DNA of 64,000 nt, taken from positions 9,548,001 to 9,612,000 of the forward strand of contig NC_061463.1 in NCBI RefSeq assembly GCF_022581195.2, given 5' to 3'. A program made the position numbers and the translations under genes. The DNA comes from Helicoverpa zea. Taxonomy: Eukaryota > Arthropoda > Insecta > Lepidoptera > Noctuidae. A model generated the notes under the pieces. That model was not told the origin of the DNA and ran no database searches. It saw nothing but the letters and a program-made list of their open reading frames with translations. Shown piece after piece: positions 24,320-36,674 of this stretch (within the stretch, counting starts at the first letter, position 1; every line of letters begins with the position of its first letter).

Positions 24320-26390
24320 TTAAATGATTCAGTTATTAAACTATAAAACCAACTTCCTACATTCATTATCTAAACAGCTTTACAAGATTGTGGGTTCTTT
24401 TATAAAAACCTTGCAAACCAAACCATTATCCTTTATAACTTTAACGCGGAAATTCGACTGGTTATCTTAAACCGATCAGCATCTTTTGAAAGTGAGATTG
24501 CAAAATAATACCGTTTTCTCGAGTGGTAACACCGATGGGTACTAAATCATTTTTACATCCTTGCTAAGCTGGATCCGTGGCTTATAAGCCAATGTCTTCG
24601 GAAATATAATGATAAATTGTCTTTCCTTTTGTTATTATAGGCAATGTTGCCAACTTTATGGATATTCGACACTATTCTTTTTGGATTATCGGTTTTTATT
24701 TTCGCGACTTTTATTGTTTCAGTGTGTAAGAGTTTGCTGATTTTCCACGTTTTGTGAATAAGTACAAGAAAATCTTGCCTTATATATATAACGTCTTTTC
24801 GTTATTCCGTTTTTCTTGTTCTTGCCTTCGTTTATCGATCATAAACTACAAATATTAAAGTCTTGTTTAATATTTTTTCTCTTACTTTCGTTTTTAAAAG
24901 CTTCTTGTATATTTTATAGTATTCTCCAAAGTTTTACCATCCCAATATCTTAGCAATACTGAACTGAACAGAGATGGATTGCCTACACTTTACTAGAAGT
25001 ATTTTCGTAAACTTTCGCCCTCTGCCCAACCCTTTCGTAAATTCCCAGACTCCCAGGTCTATAAAGAAGATTACAAACAAATAAACAATTTTCATTCCAA
25101 GATTACTTCTTTTTTTCTTGGCCATTTATTTTTTCAGTTAAAGGATAATGTCTTGTTTTGTAATTATTTAAGTAATGTAGTATCTGCCTTAATGAATGGA
25201 CGAAAGCCTCTCAGACAATGAAACGATTTTTGTAATCGGACCGGTAGTTCCCGAGATGAATACGGCAACAAACGATCAAACTCTTCAGCTTTATAATATT
25301 AAGTATGAATTCATTCTAGAACTACCAACGTACATTAAAACATCACACTATCATAAAAATACTACTAAAGACTTTCTAACAACTTCATACACAACTTCAA
25401 CTGTAACAGGACCAAGAAAACCCGCAGAAAAACTCAGCTTTCCATAATAGAGCTCTCAGTATTCGTCCCAAACGTTCGACTAAAAACTCATTATTAGCTT
25501 TTTCGAAACGAACGACATTCACGAGACCCGACTTCGTATTGCGTTATCGAGACTCATTTGTCGAACGAAACCGCGGCACAAACTAGTGCCATCAGCCCTG
25601 TTATGGGCTATTATGGACTCTTTTCGGCCAGTAATAATTGGAATGTGGAAAAACTTCTGTTTGTGTTGCGTAAATAGATTCTTATTGGTGGTTGTGTGTA
25701 CGTTTCTTGTTTTTTGAAAAAAGGTACAAAGTAAAGGTGGTTTTTTGCTAGGAAAGATTATTAAACTATCAAGAAGAAATATGTATCTGAAACAGCCTCC
25801 ATTCATTTAAATAATGTGGTTGCTAATATGAGAAAATAATAGACAGGTAAGTACCCAAATTACAAATGTACATATCACTTTCAAATTATATACCTACACG
25901 AAACACTCCATACACGAAAAAAATCAATCCGCTTATTAAAAAGTCATTAAAGCGAATGAAACTGGAATTCTAATGTATCGCAATGATTTGCATACAATGC
26001 TCGCGGTGTACTACAAACAGGGATGGCAGTGAGTCACCGACGTGACATGTAATCGTTCCCTATTTATTATGTACGTGAGAATTCGAGCTTCTATTGTTTG
26101 TATGTAGGCCGCGCGCCGTAATGGCATTATTATGTACCTACTACGGGAAATTGTGAAAGATTAACTTACGAGAGTTATTGTTGTGAATTTTCACTTTCCT
26201 CTGATCCGTGTGTGGCGTTCTGTTAAATTATGTTATATTGCCTATCATTTTTCTCGGAAATTTTCCTTTATCTTTCTTATGTACAGAAAGTACTTTTGGC
26301 CCGAAAAAATACAAAAGAAAATTCGCGGTACAAATCTATTTTGATACAGTAGCAAAACAAAATATTATTTACAAACCTAACCCTCCTTTA
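24320..26390. other. Gene-free stretch, nothing firm
   Basis: No convincing gene. The 83-residue open frame at 25196-25447 has an acidic start but no recognised domain. AAACCGCGGCACAAACTAG near 25568-25586 resembles a Helitron 3' end, but is too short to call. Confidence 0.4.
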
Positions 26391-26759
26391 GATTTCTTTC
26401 CAAATATAGTTCGACCGCGGTATTCAACCCGTTCGTTTTTTACGAGCCTATATCGGAAGCCCGGCTATCGAGGGTTATACCTCTACATACTACATGGAGA
26501 ACAAAATGACGCGCGGAGTTGCCATAACGCAAAATCTCTTAAGAAAGTAGCGCGTCAAAACGGTGATCGGGGGACGAGGAACGTTACCGTCTCCGCCCTT
26601 ATAGGCCTTCTTTGATACGCCAAAAATCGTTGACAAATGTCACAAAGAATACCTTCTTAATTCACCCATAACTGATAATTTTGGTCATATTCCCACACGG
26701 ATTTGACCTAGTAGAAGGCGCCTGACTTGCATTATAACATCTCCGCTCGTCCCTTACTC

Positions 26760-26930
26760 CATGGTACTACAAAACCGAGGAGTGCCGATAAGCCGTGCCG
26801 GATGCCGTCCGTCCGGTCCGGACCCGGTCCGTGCCGGTAGCGGGACGCGACACGATACAGGATTGTTTATGCTGCAAGTGCTATAAATATCCTTGAAAGG
26901 ACAGTATGTAGGCAAGGAGTTAGTTCCGTA
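26760..26930 (+). promoter_or_regulatory. CpG-dense block with TATA box, candidate core promoter
   Basis: A run rich in CCGG, CCGTCC and GCGGGACGCG (about 26780-26855) stands out from the AT-rich window. TATAAATA at 26882-26889 follows, and an initiator-like TTAGTT lies about 38 bases downstream of the TATA start. No clear open frame follows within several hundred bases, so if this is a promoter the first exon is non-coding or short. It could equally be an unrelated GC-rich relic. Confidence 0.3.
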
Positions 26931-27007
26931 GGGTGACGGTATTTTTTTTTGCTATTTTTTAGGGATAATGGATAATGTATTGAAAAGGATTGATACAAAG
27001 ACCACAC

Positions 27008-27062
27008 TACAAACTGAAGACGACCGATAGTTTGTTTGAACCGGTATCAGACCGACTGAATA
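27008..27062 (-). repeat. Dispersed repeat, family D (inverted fragment)
   Basis: GACGACCGATAGTTTGTTTG and GACCGACTGAATACC match the reverse complement of the family-D ends at 20526-20705 and 54413-54565. A short direct repeat (CATATGTATTTTT twice) follows at about 27065-27095. Confidence 0.45.
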
Positions 27063-28142
27063 CCATATGTATTTTTTTATCATATGTATTTTTGTAAGTA
27101 CATACTTATTTCTCTTCAGTTTCATAAAATAATCCTATCGTCCTTCAGCCAACTTTTCTATCTCACCTTCTAACACCACCATTTTGTTCACGGAACCTTA
27201 AACTATAATAGTCACTATAAAGATGTAAGTTTACTTTATAAAGCAGGAAGATCCTGTCAATAAACAGTTATGGACTCGTCTACTGCTAAGAATGGAAACC
27301 TGTGTCACGTGGGCTGTCAGGAGCACACAATGGATGCTTCTTTATCAAGGTAGGAAGGGTTTTTTGAAAATATTTGGGTAGGTACTGGTATAATATGGGT
27401 GATAGATTTTGGGTTTTATAAAGATTTAAGACCGATGATGACCTATCGTGAAATTCTGGTGAATCACCTTATCAAGTAATTTCACCAAAGTTATGTATGT
27501 TCAGTTCACTGCTATTACAATAGTTGAAACGCGGACATTTTAGAAATGTTCGCACACAATTCGTCACTGTTTGCTAAGTAAATGGACTAGAAGACTTGTG
27601 TGTGTCCGATGAAATCTCACCTTTGTAACACACGGCTTGACTTATACTACTGTATCTCAATGTTTTTGGAGGAAAACATGGGGTCTGAATACATAGAAAA
27701 ATAAACAGCACAGGCACGTTCAAAATGCACAAAAATAACGAAAATTGAGCCATTTAATTGAATCGGAATTGTGCGCTCAGCCTAAGACGACATAAGACGG
27801 CAAAGAAACGCCGAGAACATTCTCATTGGAAGTTTTGAGGAAAAAGGTAGACGTCCTCGTTTATTTTTATATCAGTTTTATCTCGAATAAACGCAGAGGA
27901 TTTCTCACGGTACAGCCTAAACAGTCTTAAGATAGTCACGCTTACCTACTAAGATTTGGGTAACTTGAGAGTAAATTTCTCTCGGAGGTGCCTAAAATGT
28001 TCTGATAACTGAAAATGTCTTTATTTAGATTTCTTCGTAACTATTATGATACTTGTATATTCCTTAGAGGCAGTTTTAGATAAGAGGATAATTAATTTGA
28101 CGCAAAGTCTATTCTTGTGAAGAATCTACTTATACAAATTTG

Positions 28143-28292
28143 AAAAGTTTATTTGTTTGAACGCGCAAATATTTGGAACTGCCGGACCGATTCTTTTAAT
28201 TGCTAGATAGCCTATTAACAAGGCTACCCTTTATCCGTGTATATGGATTAGTTCCTTTGGGATACAGGTGAAACCACCGGCGGAAGACAACG
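28143..28292 (+). mobile_element. Helitron-like family-B variant, degraded
   Basis: TTTGTTTGAACGCGC, GGAACTGCCGGACCGATTCT, GATAGCCTATTAACAAGGCT and GATACAGGTGAAACCACCGG follow the order of the family-B variants, compare the reverse of 61627-61740. The terminal CTAG is lost. Confidence 0.6.
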
Positions 28293-28299
28293 CCTATTC

Positions 28300-30980
28300 G
28301 AGCCGAGAGGCGACATAGGCAAGCATTTCTCTGTAACTCTTATGTTTTCCTGTAATTCTCATCTGTACAAGTTAATTTGAACACCATTCAAATTATACTT
28401 AAACTCATAAAGTTCAGGAAGTATTTATACTTCCTACGTTGTTGAGCTATTTTCGTAGATTGCGGTTAATTACAAGGCATAAAGCTGAGCTTGGACGGTT
28501 CTGTTCTGTCTAAACAATTATTTTCAAGAGTACCAGAACACAAAGATTGTAGAATTAAATAATTTCCTTCATTTAACATGGTTAAAGATGGCAGATGTGA
28601 ACGGAACTAGAGAAGTGCTGATGGTGATGTAATATTCACTTTTATTTATATTTTTATGGTCTTGAGAATGTCATCTTAAACAGTCTATTGTTAGCATGAT
28701 GACATAGTGGCGTGCACGGTCAAAGGCGATGTAAGATTAATTATGTAAAGGTTTTTATACCACAATAATGCCAATTTGTTTGTCAATCGCCGTTTCGAGA
28801 CCAATTGAAACTTTGAAAGCCTTATGGCTTCTTATTTTATTCATTACCTCTTTGTTATAATTTATTATGTGAATCAAGATGGTACTTAATATTCACTGTG
28901 CAAGCGGACCTTCCAAAAACACGGCATTTTGTGAAAAAAAAAAAAACAAAACATTATGACAGTTAGTTCCGCAAACGTTAGGTAATTACTTGAAACGGCC
29001 GTAGAACCGTAGATCTTAACTAATTTAATTAGAGACACTCTCCCACAATGGCTTGCTAATGAGATGAAACGATCGGTTGCCAGGCAACCGACTGTTTGTA
29101 AGCTTACTCTCAATTAATATTGAATTTCGGGAGTCTGCTTTCTGTTACAGGAATAGGTTTACCTGTGGGTGTAGCACTAATCTACTGAATTACGATAATG
29201 CTCTTGACTTTTGTTAATAATAAATTACTACTTACTCTTAATTAACAATTCTACTCTACTTTCTTCCCATTAAAGGTTTTCCATAGTGCTATTTATAGGA
29301 TATCTAAGGCGTTAAGCGTTCTTCAGGCCTTACAGTCTTGACGGCTAATCAGGTGCAAAGAGCAATCCGTATGATGTTTGTCGTAATGATGTTTGACATA
29401 ATTACCTATTGTTAGGTAAAAGTATAAAGAACCTGGGTTGTGAAGGCAGATATATAGTTTCTTCAAGTGAAACACAGGTACTTAGGTGTATCGGCTGGTA
29501 TAGAAGATGATCAAACATAGTTGGATACATACCTGTGGCAAACATAATTTCCCGCTTTTTATTTTTTCATGATTGAGAACCAACCCAAGCCTAACTAGCT
29601 AGAGTTGTATAATTGTTGATAACCTAACGACGCTTACTTGGCACAACAGTTGTTCAAGTTTCATCAAATATGTAAATGATTAACACAAATATATCTTATT
29701 TTAATTACTACCATTTTCCTGAAGAGTCTCGAATCTTGAACTCATTTCTAAAAAGTACATCCTTTTATTATTATTACCCCTGCAACAAAGTGCAGACGTA
29801 CCTCCTTGCCATCTGGTCATATTTCCAAGATTGTACTGTTTTCCCTCACAATCCTCTTTAGTTTGTTAAAAACAATGCTTTTGAACTGAAACGTTTTCAG
29901 TACTTTGGAATATTACATCGCTAGCAAGATTCAAGTTTGCCAAAATATGAGTCATTTTGAAGATTAAAGTTTGCGTCCATCATAAAATATAAGAGACTTG
30001 ACTTGAGAAAACTACTTCTTATTGAAATATATTATGCTCTAGTTTCAACTTAAGGTTTAGGCGCTAGCTTTTTTTTATTATTCATAACGCAGCTACTTAC
30101 ACATAAAGATTAATTGCTTATTGAATCAAAGATATTAGCAATTACAGAAACGAGAATTTCAACATCTTTTAACATTTCTCAAAAACAGAGCCAAGAAAAA
30201 GGTCATCACTTATTCAAATGATCGTAAATGATTCAGATGATGAGACTACATAGACTACAATTCTTTAAAAAATCTTACTTATCCGTGTCTTACGTAACCT
30301 TCAAAGCTATCAGTTATATAACTTAAACACTAACAATAGTGCATAATTCTCACGATTACTATCGGCGTGTAATGCTGGTTACTTTAAACCAAACTATTTA
30401 CGTGTTTCAACGTAACTAAAAGTTAGCTTGTAATACATTTTAATTGGAGTTTAGTCAAGATTACAATTATAAAAGAGATTGTTAGTTATTCAATTGCAGT
30501 TACGATTATTAAAAGATAAAAAGATAATCAGTTGATTTAACAAGTTGTGTTTCTATTTCAATTCATTCCATGATTAAATAGACCTTTTGGTTTTGTATGC
30601 GTTCTCATTAAAATGACTAGATCTAATTGAATAAAACGTATCTATAAGATACTTTGCGATATAGGTCAAAACATCTTAGGTTTTAGTCTTAAGATAAATT
30701 AAGTTAATTACTTAAGATAACTCAAGCTGCAAAAAAAAAAAGAACTCAATTTACGTAAAATTGAATCACTTGTATAGATATTAAGTGTAATTGTAAAGAT
30801 AAATGAATACTAAACATAAAAATTCAAACACAAAAACATATCTTAAATCTCCCGTTTCTCACCCAACTTACTAAAACCATCAACCAGTTCCCAATTCAGC
30901 ACCAACATACAGACAGACAACATACCCACTCGCATGTCACAGCGCCATTAACGGCTATCGTAAAACAAACCTCTGAGTAA
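28300..30980. other. Gene-free stretch, nothing recognised
   Basis: No coding or repeat signature recognised. A poly(A) run of about 14 bases near 28935 and an acceptor-like TTTCTGTTACAG near 29139-29150 stand alone without a usable exon. Confidence 0.5.
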
Positions 30981-30985
30981 GCTGC

Positions 30986-31020
30986 ACATACCTGCAAAGA
31001 TAAGAAGCACATTAGCACAC
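30986..31020 (-). promoter_or_regulatory. Candidate recursive splice (ratchet) site
   Basis: On the minus strand TGCTTCTTATCTTTGCAG is followed directly by GTATGT, with the junction between 30992 and 30991. A branchpoint-like GCTAATG lies about 20 bases upstream. The acceptor half is strong. The donor GTATGT is a permitted but weaker consensus than GTAAGT. It lies on the same strand as the candidates near 11699 and 60765. Confidence 0.35.
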
Positions 31021-31194
31021 CTATCGAGGGCTACTTACATAATGAGCGGTAGTATCCGTAGGTTTGGTAATTATGACTTGATCCCTTTGAATTACTTCAT
31101 GGTCTTTGGATATAATTTAGAAGATATTTTTTGAAGTGGGGATGATGTAAAGTTTAGATATTAATTTATCATTTACATTGCCCAGTCTAAGCAA

Positions 31195-31320
31195 GGGGTA
31201 TCGTGTTTGTTACAGCAGCCGAGGGTCTAGGTAACTTGTTGAAGTGGCCAAATAGGCAGTCGATCTATGTAAACCACTGACACCAACCACTGACCTGCAG
31301 CCGATTGTATAAGAAGTCGG
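31195..31320 (+). mobile_element. SINE, family 3, degraded fragment
   Basis: GGTAACTTGTTGAAGTGG, AATAGGCAGTCGATC, TGTAAACCACTGA and GCAGCCG follow the middle of the family-3 SINE. Head and tail are missing and the sequence is diverged. Confidence 0.45.
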
Positions 31321-31618
31321 CACATTTTTGCAAAAGATTAGTCAGATAATTTTGATTAATTAAATTGATAGTAGCAAGTCCATTTGATTGGTTAAATAAT
31401 CTTTAGTAAGTTAGCTGCCGCAGAGCATATTAATTACTTTTATTTCATCACTTTTTATTCGACAAAATAAAGGCACAATACAGTACAAAGATCATTATTC
31501 AATTATCACTTAATCTCCTTAAAAACACCTCAAACAAAACACTAGCTTAGTCCACAGAATTCACGTAAAACCGAATTAATTTACCGAATATAACAGGATT
31601 AGCTGGTCACTTGAATTA

Positions 31619-32632
31619 CGTGAGTCCACGATTTATTTCGCTTCACAAACGGACAGTCTGCTTTTAGACCGAAGATCCTCTCCTGCCACAGTCCTTTCAG
31701 ACTGCAAGTCCGCCCTTACAGAACTGGCAAACCCCTATAGCTCGAACCATTTTGCTACGCAAGTCCACAATCTCCTCTTAGATGCTGAGTCTGCTGGCCT
31801 CAGTATATCGTTCGCTTGGATTAAATCACATATCGGGATTCCAGGCAACGAACTGGCTGATTCCGCCGCTAAATCTGCTGCCAATCTTCACCGCTCCTGT
31901 GACTATGCATCGATCCCAATCAGTTACGTTAAATATAAGAATAATCTCCTCTGCCGCCAGGCAGCCTCTGATCTCTATGACACAGCAACTCACATCAAAA
32001 CTCTTATCCCCAGCTATGAGCAGCTCCAAATATATTTAGCGTCAGTCAAACCAAACTTCGCGATCACGCAATATTTATCCAACCACGGCTACCACAAATC
32101 TTATCTTCACCGCTTCCACATCACCCCCGATAATCTGTGTCCATGTGACGGGATTAGCATTCAGACCTGGAAACACCTGACTCAGGAATGTCTTCGCTTT
32201 TCTTCCACTCGGAATGACCACTTGATTGTGGCGGATGGTTCGAGCCCCTATGACATAACCCAGCTGACGCCAGAAGCTATGGACACCATGCACAATCTCA
32301 TTTTTCAGATTGTCAGGCAGCTCAAGCGGTTTAACAACAACTAGCCCATTTGTAACCGCCGATTACCATACCATCATCCCACCATTTCCCAACATTACAT
32401 CATCCCATCATTTCTATACCATATCCCTTAAATTTAGTTTTATATTTTATTTATTATGTATGTATATATTATATAATTGATAAAACATATCCCTCCTCAA
32501 ACTACCCACAACATCTAAAACCCCTCCACAATACCTCCCCAACCCAAAACCAGTCAGGAGAAAGGCGCAGACATACCATAAGTGTTACCCTTTCTCCCCA
32601 ATGTAAATATTAAAAAAAAAAAAAAAAAAAAA
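31619..32632 (+). mobile_element. 5'-truncated non-LTR retrotransposon with poly(A) tail
   Basis: About 1 kb comprising the 3' end of a LINE: an open frame ending at 32344, a 3' untranslated region of about 270 bp, and a poly(A) run of 21 at 32612-32632. The RNase H domain points to an I-like or other RNase H-bearing clade. Endonuclease and reverse transcriptase parts are missing, as expected from incomplete reverse transcription. The left border is uncertain (31619-31690). I could not identify a target site duplication. Confidence 0.8.
31688..32344 (+). pseudogene. LINE ORF2 C-terminal fragment, RNase H domain
   Basis: The frame is open for 218 codons with no start methionine of its own. 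Motifs in order are SDCKSAL (second catalytic Asp region of RNase H), WIKSHIGIPGNELADSAAK (His plus GNELAD, carrying the last catalytic Asp), and a C-terminal zinc-knuckle-like CPCDG ... WKHLTQEC. It ends QLKRFNNN before TAG. In the family this domain removes RNA from the RNA-DNA hybrid during target-primed reverse transcription. The N-terminal RNase H strands, reverse transcriptase and endonuclease are absent, so the copy is not functional. The intact frame suggests a young insertion. Reverse-strand frames here are shadows. Confidence 0.88.
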
Positions 32633-32639
32633 GACATAT

Positions 32640-33360
32640 TAGAACTGCTTGTAATTACGACCCGTCTTTTAGACGAAGGATAAATAGAGTAGTGGGTAGT
32701 CGGTTTTTTGTATTACCTCAGGTTGGTTAGGTTATTGTAATCTACGAGTAAGTTAGGTAAATACAAAACCCTAGCTGGATCATTAGCTATGTGTAAGATA
32801 TAGGTAGACCTTACCTGACCTAGTGATGACATAGAAGAGACGAATTAAAAGGCGCAATTATCATAATGTAGTGTAGTTACTATTTTTTTACTGACTTCCC
32901 AAACACATGGAATCTTTTTAGACACAAAAACTTAATTACCAACAAAAGGTCACATGGGTGTATGGTTTATTCATGTGGGTTGCCATTTTCATTCAGTCTT
33001 TTAGGTCACCGTCCTCTCAACACTATTTATACCAAAAATACCTCAAGAATTACTACCAACCTAATAGTTACAACTTACCACGTCAGACAGGCGCCAAAGC
33101 CAACCTAAGAACGAACTAAATGAACATTAATTGATATAGTGACCGGCCTTTATTCATGGAGCCTATAAATTGGCGCCAATGGACACCGCTGTGATTTTCC
33201 CCAGGACCACAATTTGACCTCTGGCTGGGCTAATTCTTGTTTATTGTTTGAGTATTTTTATACTAGGGAATATTGCTAGGGTCTCATTGAGAGTTATTAT
33301 GGCAGGGCTAGACGGATAGGAAAGTTAAGTGGCTTATTATATAAAGTTAAAGGCGTACAG
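32640..33360. other. Gene-free stretch, nothing recognised
   Basis: AT-rich sequence with no gene or repeat I can identify, lying between the LINE poly(A) tail and the TIR element. Confidence 0.5.
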
Positions 33361-33361
33361 T

Positions 33362-34654
33362 CCCAAGTAGCATTCGGGGTTCTATATAAGACGTCTAGTC
33401 GTTCACATGTACTCTGCAAGCTGTGTATGTCAGTTGTATATGAGCTGTATAGCTTGCTATAATGCTTTTATTGAACCAGTTTGGGCACAAATTAGACAGC
33501 CTTAAGTTCACTATGGCTGTACATTAGAAGTATAATAGCATTATAATAGCAGTTTAAGTAGTAACATCGGACTTAAGGCTGACTTACGGCACTATATGGA
33601 ACGCAGTGTGAACCATACAACGTACATGAGTGTAATAAAGAGTAATAAGTGGCTAAATACACAGCCTTCACAGTTAAAATCGGACAAAAGTACTCCAGTA
33701 AGCTACCTTAAATTCACTTGTGTCCTAAATTATTTCCATATTTTAATATATTAGTTTGTCAATTGTACGGAGTGCACGGTTTCGGGGCAAACTAACTCCG
33801 GCGGATTATTATTATAATATAACACGCCGTAGTACCTGTTTTATATACTATAGCATGTTAATGTCATGGGAATGCAACTTTATCGTGAAATGTATACATA
33901 TTGACAACTAAAATTTTCACGCGCCTCTGTAAAAACGCTTTATTCATTTTGAAACATTTAAAACTGGCTGAGAGGAAAATTTACATTTTCAGTTTTTGAT
34001 ATTTTATTGGCATTATAATTATACTACGGTTAATAATTTTAACATGAAACCAAAACTCATTCGCTCTATCTGCGTATTTTGTGATAAATCTGCATTAATC
34101 TTGTAGATTTATTTGGTAAATATTTAAGGTTACGTAGAACAAAATGGTGGAAATGAAATACGGCTATGTGAACTGTTATATAGCCTTCTAACAGCCTACA
34201 GTCCACAAGTGAATCATTTAAACACTTCTGTACAGGTAGTAAAAAAAAGGTTATTTTAAGTATCACAAACAAGTCCTAATACAGCTACTAGCTGTATAAC
34301 AGTCTAAGACAAGTAAAGATAACAGCCTTTGGCTTTATAAATGACCAGAAGTGTTCTTTTAAAATGCCAGCTGTATAACATCGAACAAGTAGGCCGTTAA
34401 ACAGCGGTTGCCGTATCTCTACCCTCCTATAATGCTCTTAGTCAGAAAGCTGACTAAAGGATAGTTGTTAGAGTATTATAACACCCATAACCGTATAAAA
34501 GTATTACTCTACACTCCTGTAAGTCCCTTAGACAGGCATAGGTGTAATTAATTACAATAATGCAGCAAATACATCACGAGTGAACTGTAGTAATGCTTTA
34601 AGTTCATCTTGGAACTAAATGTGTACTCTTAAATGGAACAAAATGCTACTTGGG
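33362..34654. mobile_element. ~1.3-kb element with CCCAAGTAGCATT terminal inverted repeats, class unknown
   Basis: CCCAAGTAGCATT (33362-33374) recurs inverted at 34642-34654. Similarity extends inward imperfectly (GTTCTATATAAGA against GTTCCATTTAAGA). The interior is full of short related words such as AGCTGTATA, CTGTATAAC and TATAATGC, on both sides of the centre (33433, 34273, 34361). This resembles subterminal repeats of DNA transposons. There is no transposase-like frame, so the copy is non-autonomous or gutted. Flanking sequence does not give a clear target duplication. I do not recognise the family. Confidence 0.6.
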
Positions 34655-34672
34655 GTATACCTTGGAAAAATA

Positions 34673-34829
34673 TGAAGATTCTTCACTTAGTCATTGGTTT
34701 CCAAGATACTCTTAGAAAGTACTATGATGTAGTAGGAAAAGTTACATTGGTACTTGCCTAATCTGAAATCGAATCCGCACACTGGTACTTGAGAAGCAGA
34801 CGTTTTATCCACTAGGTCACCACGACTTA
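34673..34829 (-). mobile_element. SINE, family 3, 5' part with tRNA-like head
   Basis: On the minus strand GTGACCTAGTGGATAAAACG looks like a polymerase III A box and GGATTCGATTTC a degenerate B box, about 40 bases apart. GTACTTTCTAAGAGTATCTT and CCAATGACTAAGTG follow, which are body words of the lepidopteran SINE whose 3' halves occur at 21393, 24190, 35185, 37775 and 55327. This copy stops about 18 bases from the right end of the TIR element and lacks its own 3' half. Confidence 0.65.
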
Positions 34830-35184
34830 AGTGTTTTCTTGCACTTTATTTATTTCTATGATCATAGCCCATTTACCCAGGGTTCTAAGACCATTATTAT
34901 TTAGTTGTTCGTGGAAATGCGAGAAAATGAACAGCTGACGATATTTTTGTTCTAACCTAGTATCCGTGAACAGTTAGGTGAAACCTTAGGTGTGCCAGAC
35001 TTAGGTCATTTGTGTTATATCACTAAAGCCATTTTATGTTAGTACCAAGTTTTATCCATCAGCAGTAGGTAATGTAGATTTATTTAATCTTTTTATCGTT
35101 GTTATAGCCAATCTCGCAAAATTTCTTTGAGGTGCACGTTGCTAAAGTAATAGCTGCGCGGATCATTTGAAAATCCTTGGCCGG

Positions 35185-35342
35185 CCTCACGAGTAGCCAC
35201 AGTCAGAAAGTCTGACAACCAGTCTAACCGAGGCGTATCAAATTGCTCACGTAATGGGTTGAGGAGGTCGGATAGGCAGTCGCTCGCTTCAGACTAGTAG
35301 CTAAACTCCACATAGTTGGTACTAGGCTAGCCAAATGACGTG
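35185..35342 (+). mobile_element. SINE, family 3, 3' half
   Basis: CAGTCAGAAAGTCTGAC, CCAGTCTAACCGAGG, GGGTTGAGGAGGTCGGATAG and CAGTCGCTCGCTTC, with a decayed CCACATAGTTGGTACTAGGC near the tail, follow the family order. The (GAT)n tail is lost. Confidence 0.7.
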
Positions 35343-35349
35343 CCAATAT

Positions 35350-36670
35350 TTACTACTAGCTAGAGGGTGAAACGAAAGAAAATAGCTGGTGGAATACATA
35401 CAAGTAAGTTATTGTTTAACAAAATACGAGTCGAGTATCATATTGCTCTGTTATGCTTACGTTAACTAGAAGTGTTGCTTATGCAATCGACTTGCATTCC
35501 TTCATCGAACTTATTGTTTCGCGGAAATATGTAAAGAATTCATTCGTTGGAGAGATTATGTGGACTAAATTGTATGAAGTTTTTGATAAACAGACACATA
35601 CATCACACAGAACAAAGCCACATTTATTATTACACAAAGTTACACGGATGATAGTGAAAGTGAAACAAACGAAAAACGAGATCGATCAGTCGATGCAAAT
35701 AATTATGAATTGATGCGTTTAAAATATACACTTGCGGGCAAAGAAAGGTGAGACTCAGTAATGACAGTAAGCATTTTAATTTTCTCTTTTTCATTGAACG
35801 CTTTTCCAATACAAAATATAATTATTACTATAGCTATTCTATATGTATGTATACTATTTGTCACCCATTATCTTTTTGTAAGAGACATTGTCTGTGTAAA
35901 CATAATGTCATTTTGTATGAACAATCGTCTGTCTGTCCGCCACATTCCTAAACGATGATTAGAGTTACAGTTTCGATTCATTCCACGAAAAATATCAAAC
36001 ATCGGTATTTGATGACTTAAAATGTGGATTCTCGAAATCGACTGGTCAGTACCTAAGCAATTTTTTTTCTTACACTTTGGATTTCGAAGAGCGTATTTTT
36101 AAGTAGAAATTCAGTAATGACGAGGCCAAGGCTGTAAAAGTATTTGGAGAACGAACTAGGAGACCATTTATTTTTGCGGTTGAGTGTAATAGCCGAAAGA
36201 TACCTCTATATTATAATAATATAATGAAGATCAATGAGATCGATGTACAAATCTTCTCTCTTGTAAAGTATATATATTATAAAAGAAAACGCTGGTGTAT
36301 ATTGATATGTTTTTCTCATGGGAGTCTGAATGAACAATACGCCGAAAATTTTACGTTCCGCAATAAAATGACGCATATATCTGTATATCTCTAAATAAAC
36401 GCAATAAAACAGTCATCGACCTCTGTGTTTTTAATATAATTCGTATAAACAGGCGACCTAACAATTGGGCTATTTTAATTTCCGTAGAATTTGTCAATTG
36501 GGTCAAATTAAACTGTAGGTATTATTAGCCTAAATAAATAATAATGTTAAATGCTACATCCTAACATATACGTTGTCGCGGAAAGACACCCAAAATTAAC
36601 CTTGATAAAAAATATTTTTACCATGTCAGTTTAAACTGTCCTTGTAATGATCTAGTAGAGAAGATTAATG
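35350..36670. other. Gene-free stretch, nothing recognised
   Basis: Small overlapping frames at 35453-35713 and 35748-35958 show no domain. No repeats identified. Confidence 0.5.
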
Positions 36671-36674
36671 CTCA

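Noticed and set aside
25196..25447. 83-codon frame starting MDESLSDNE
   Set aside because: No recognised domain; length is within chance expectation for AT-rich DNA.
25840..25852. Plus-strand CAG/GTAAGT
   Set aside because: Upstream sequence is purine-rich, so it is not an acceptor.
31782..32293. Other-frame and reverse-strand frames inside the LINE
   Set aside because: Shadows of the RNase H frame.
32805..32820. Further minus-strand CAG/GTAAG junction
   Set aside because: No pyrimidine tract upstream on the minus strand.
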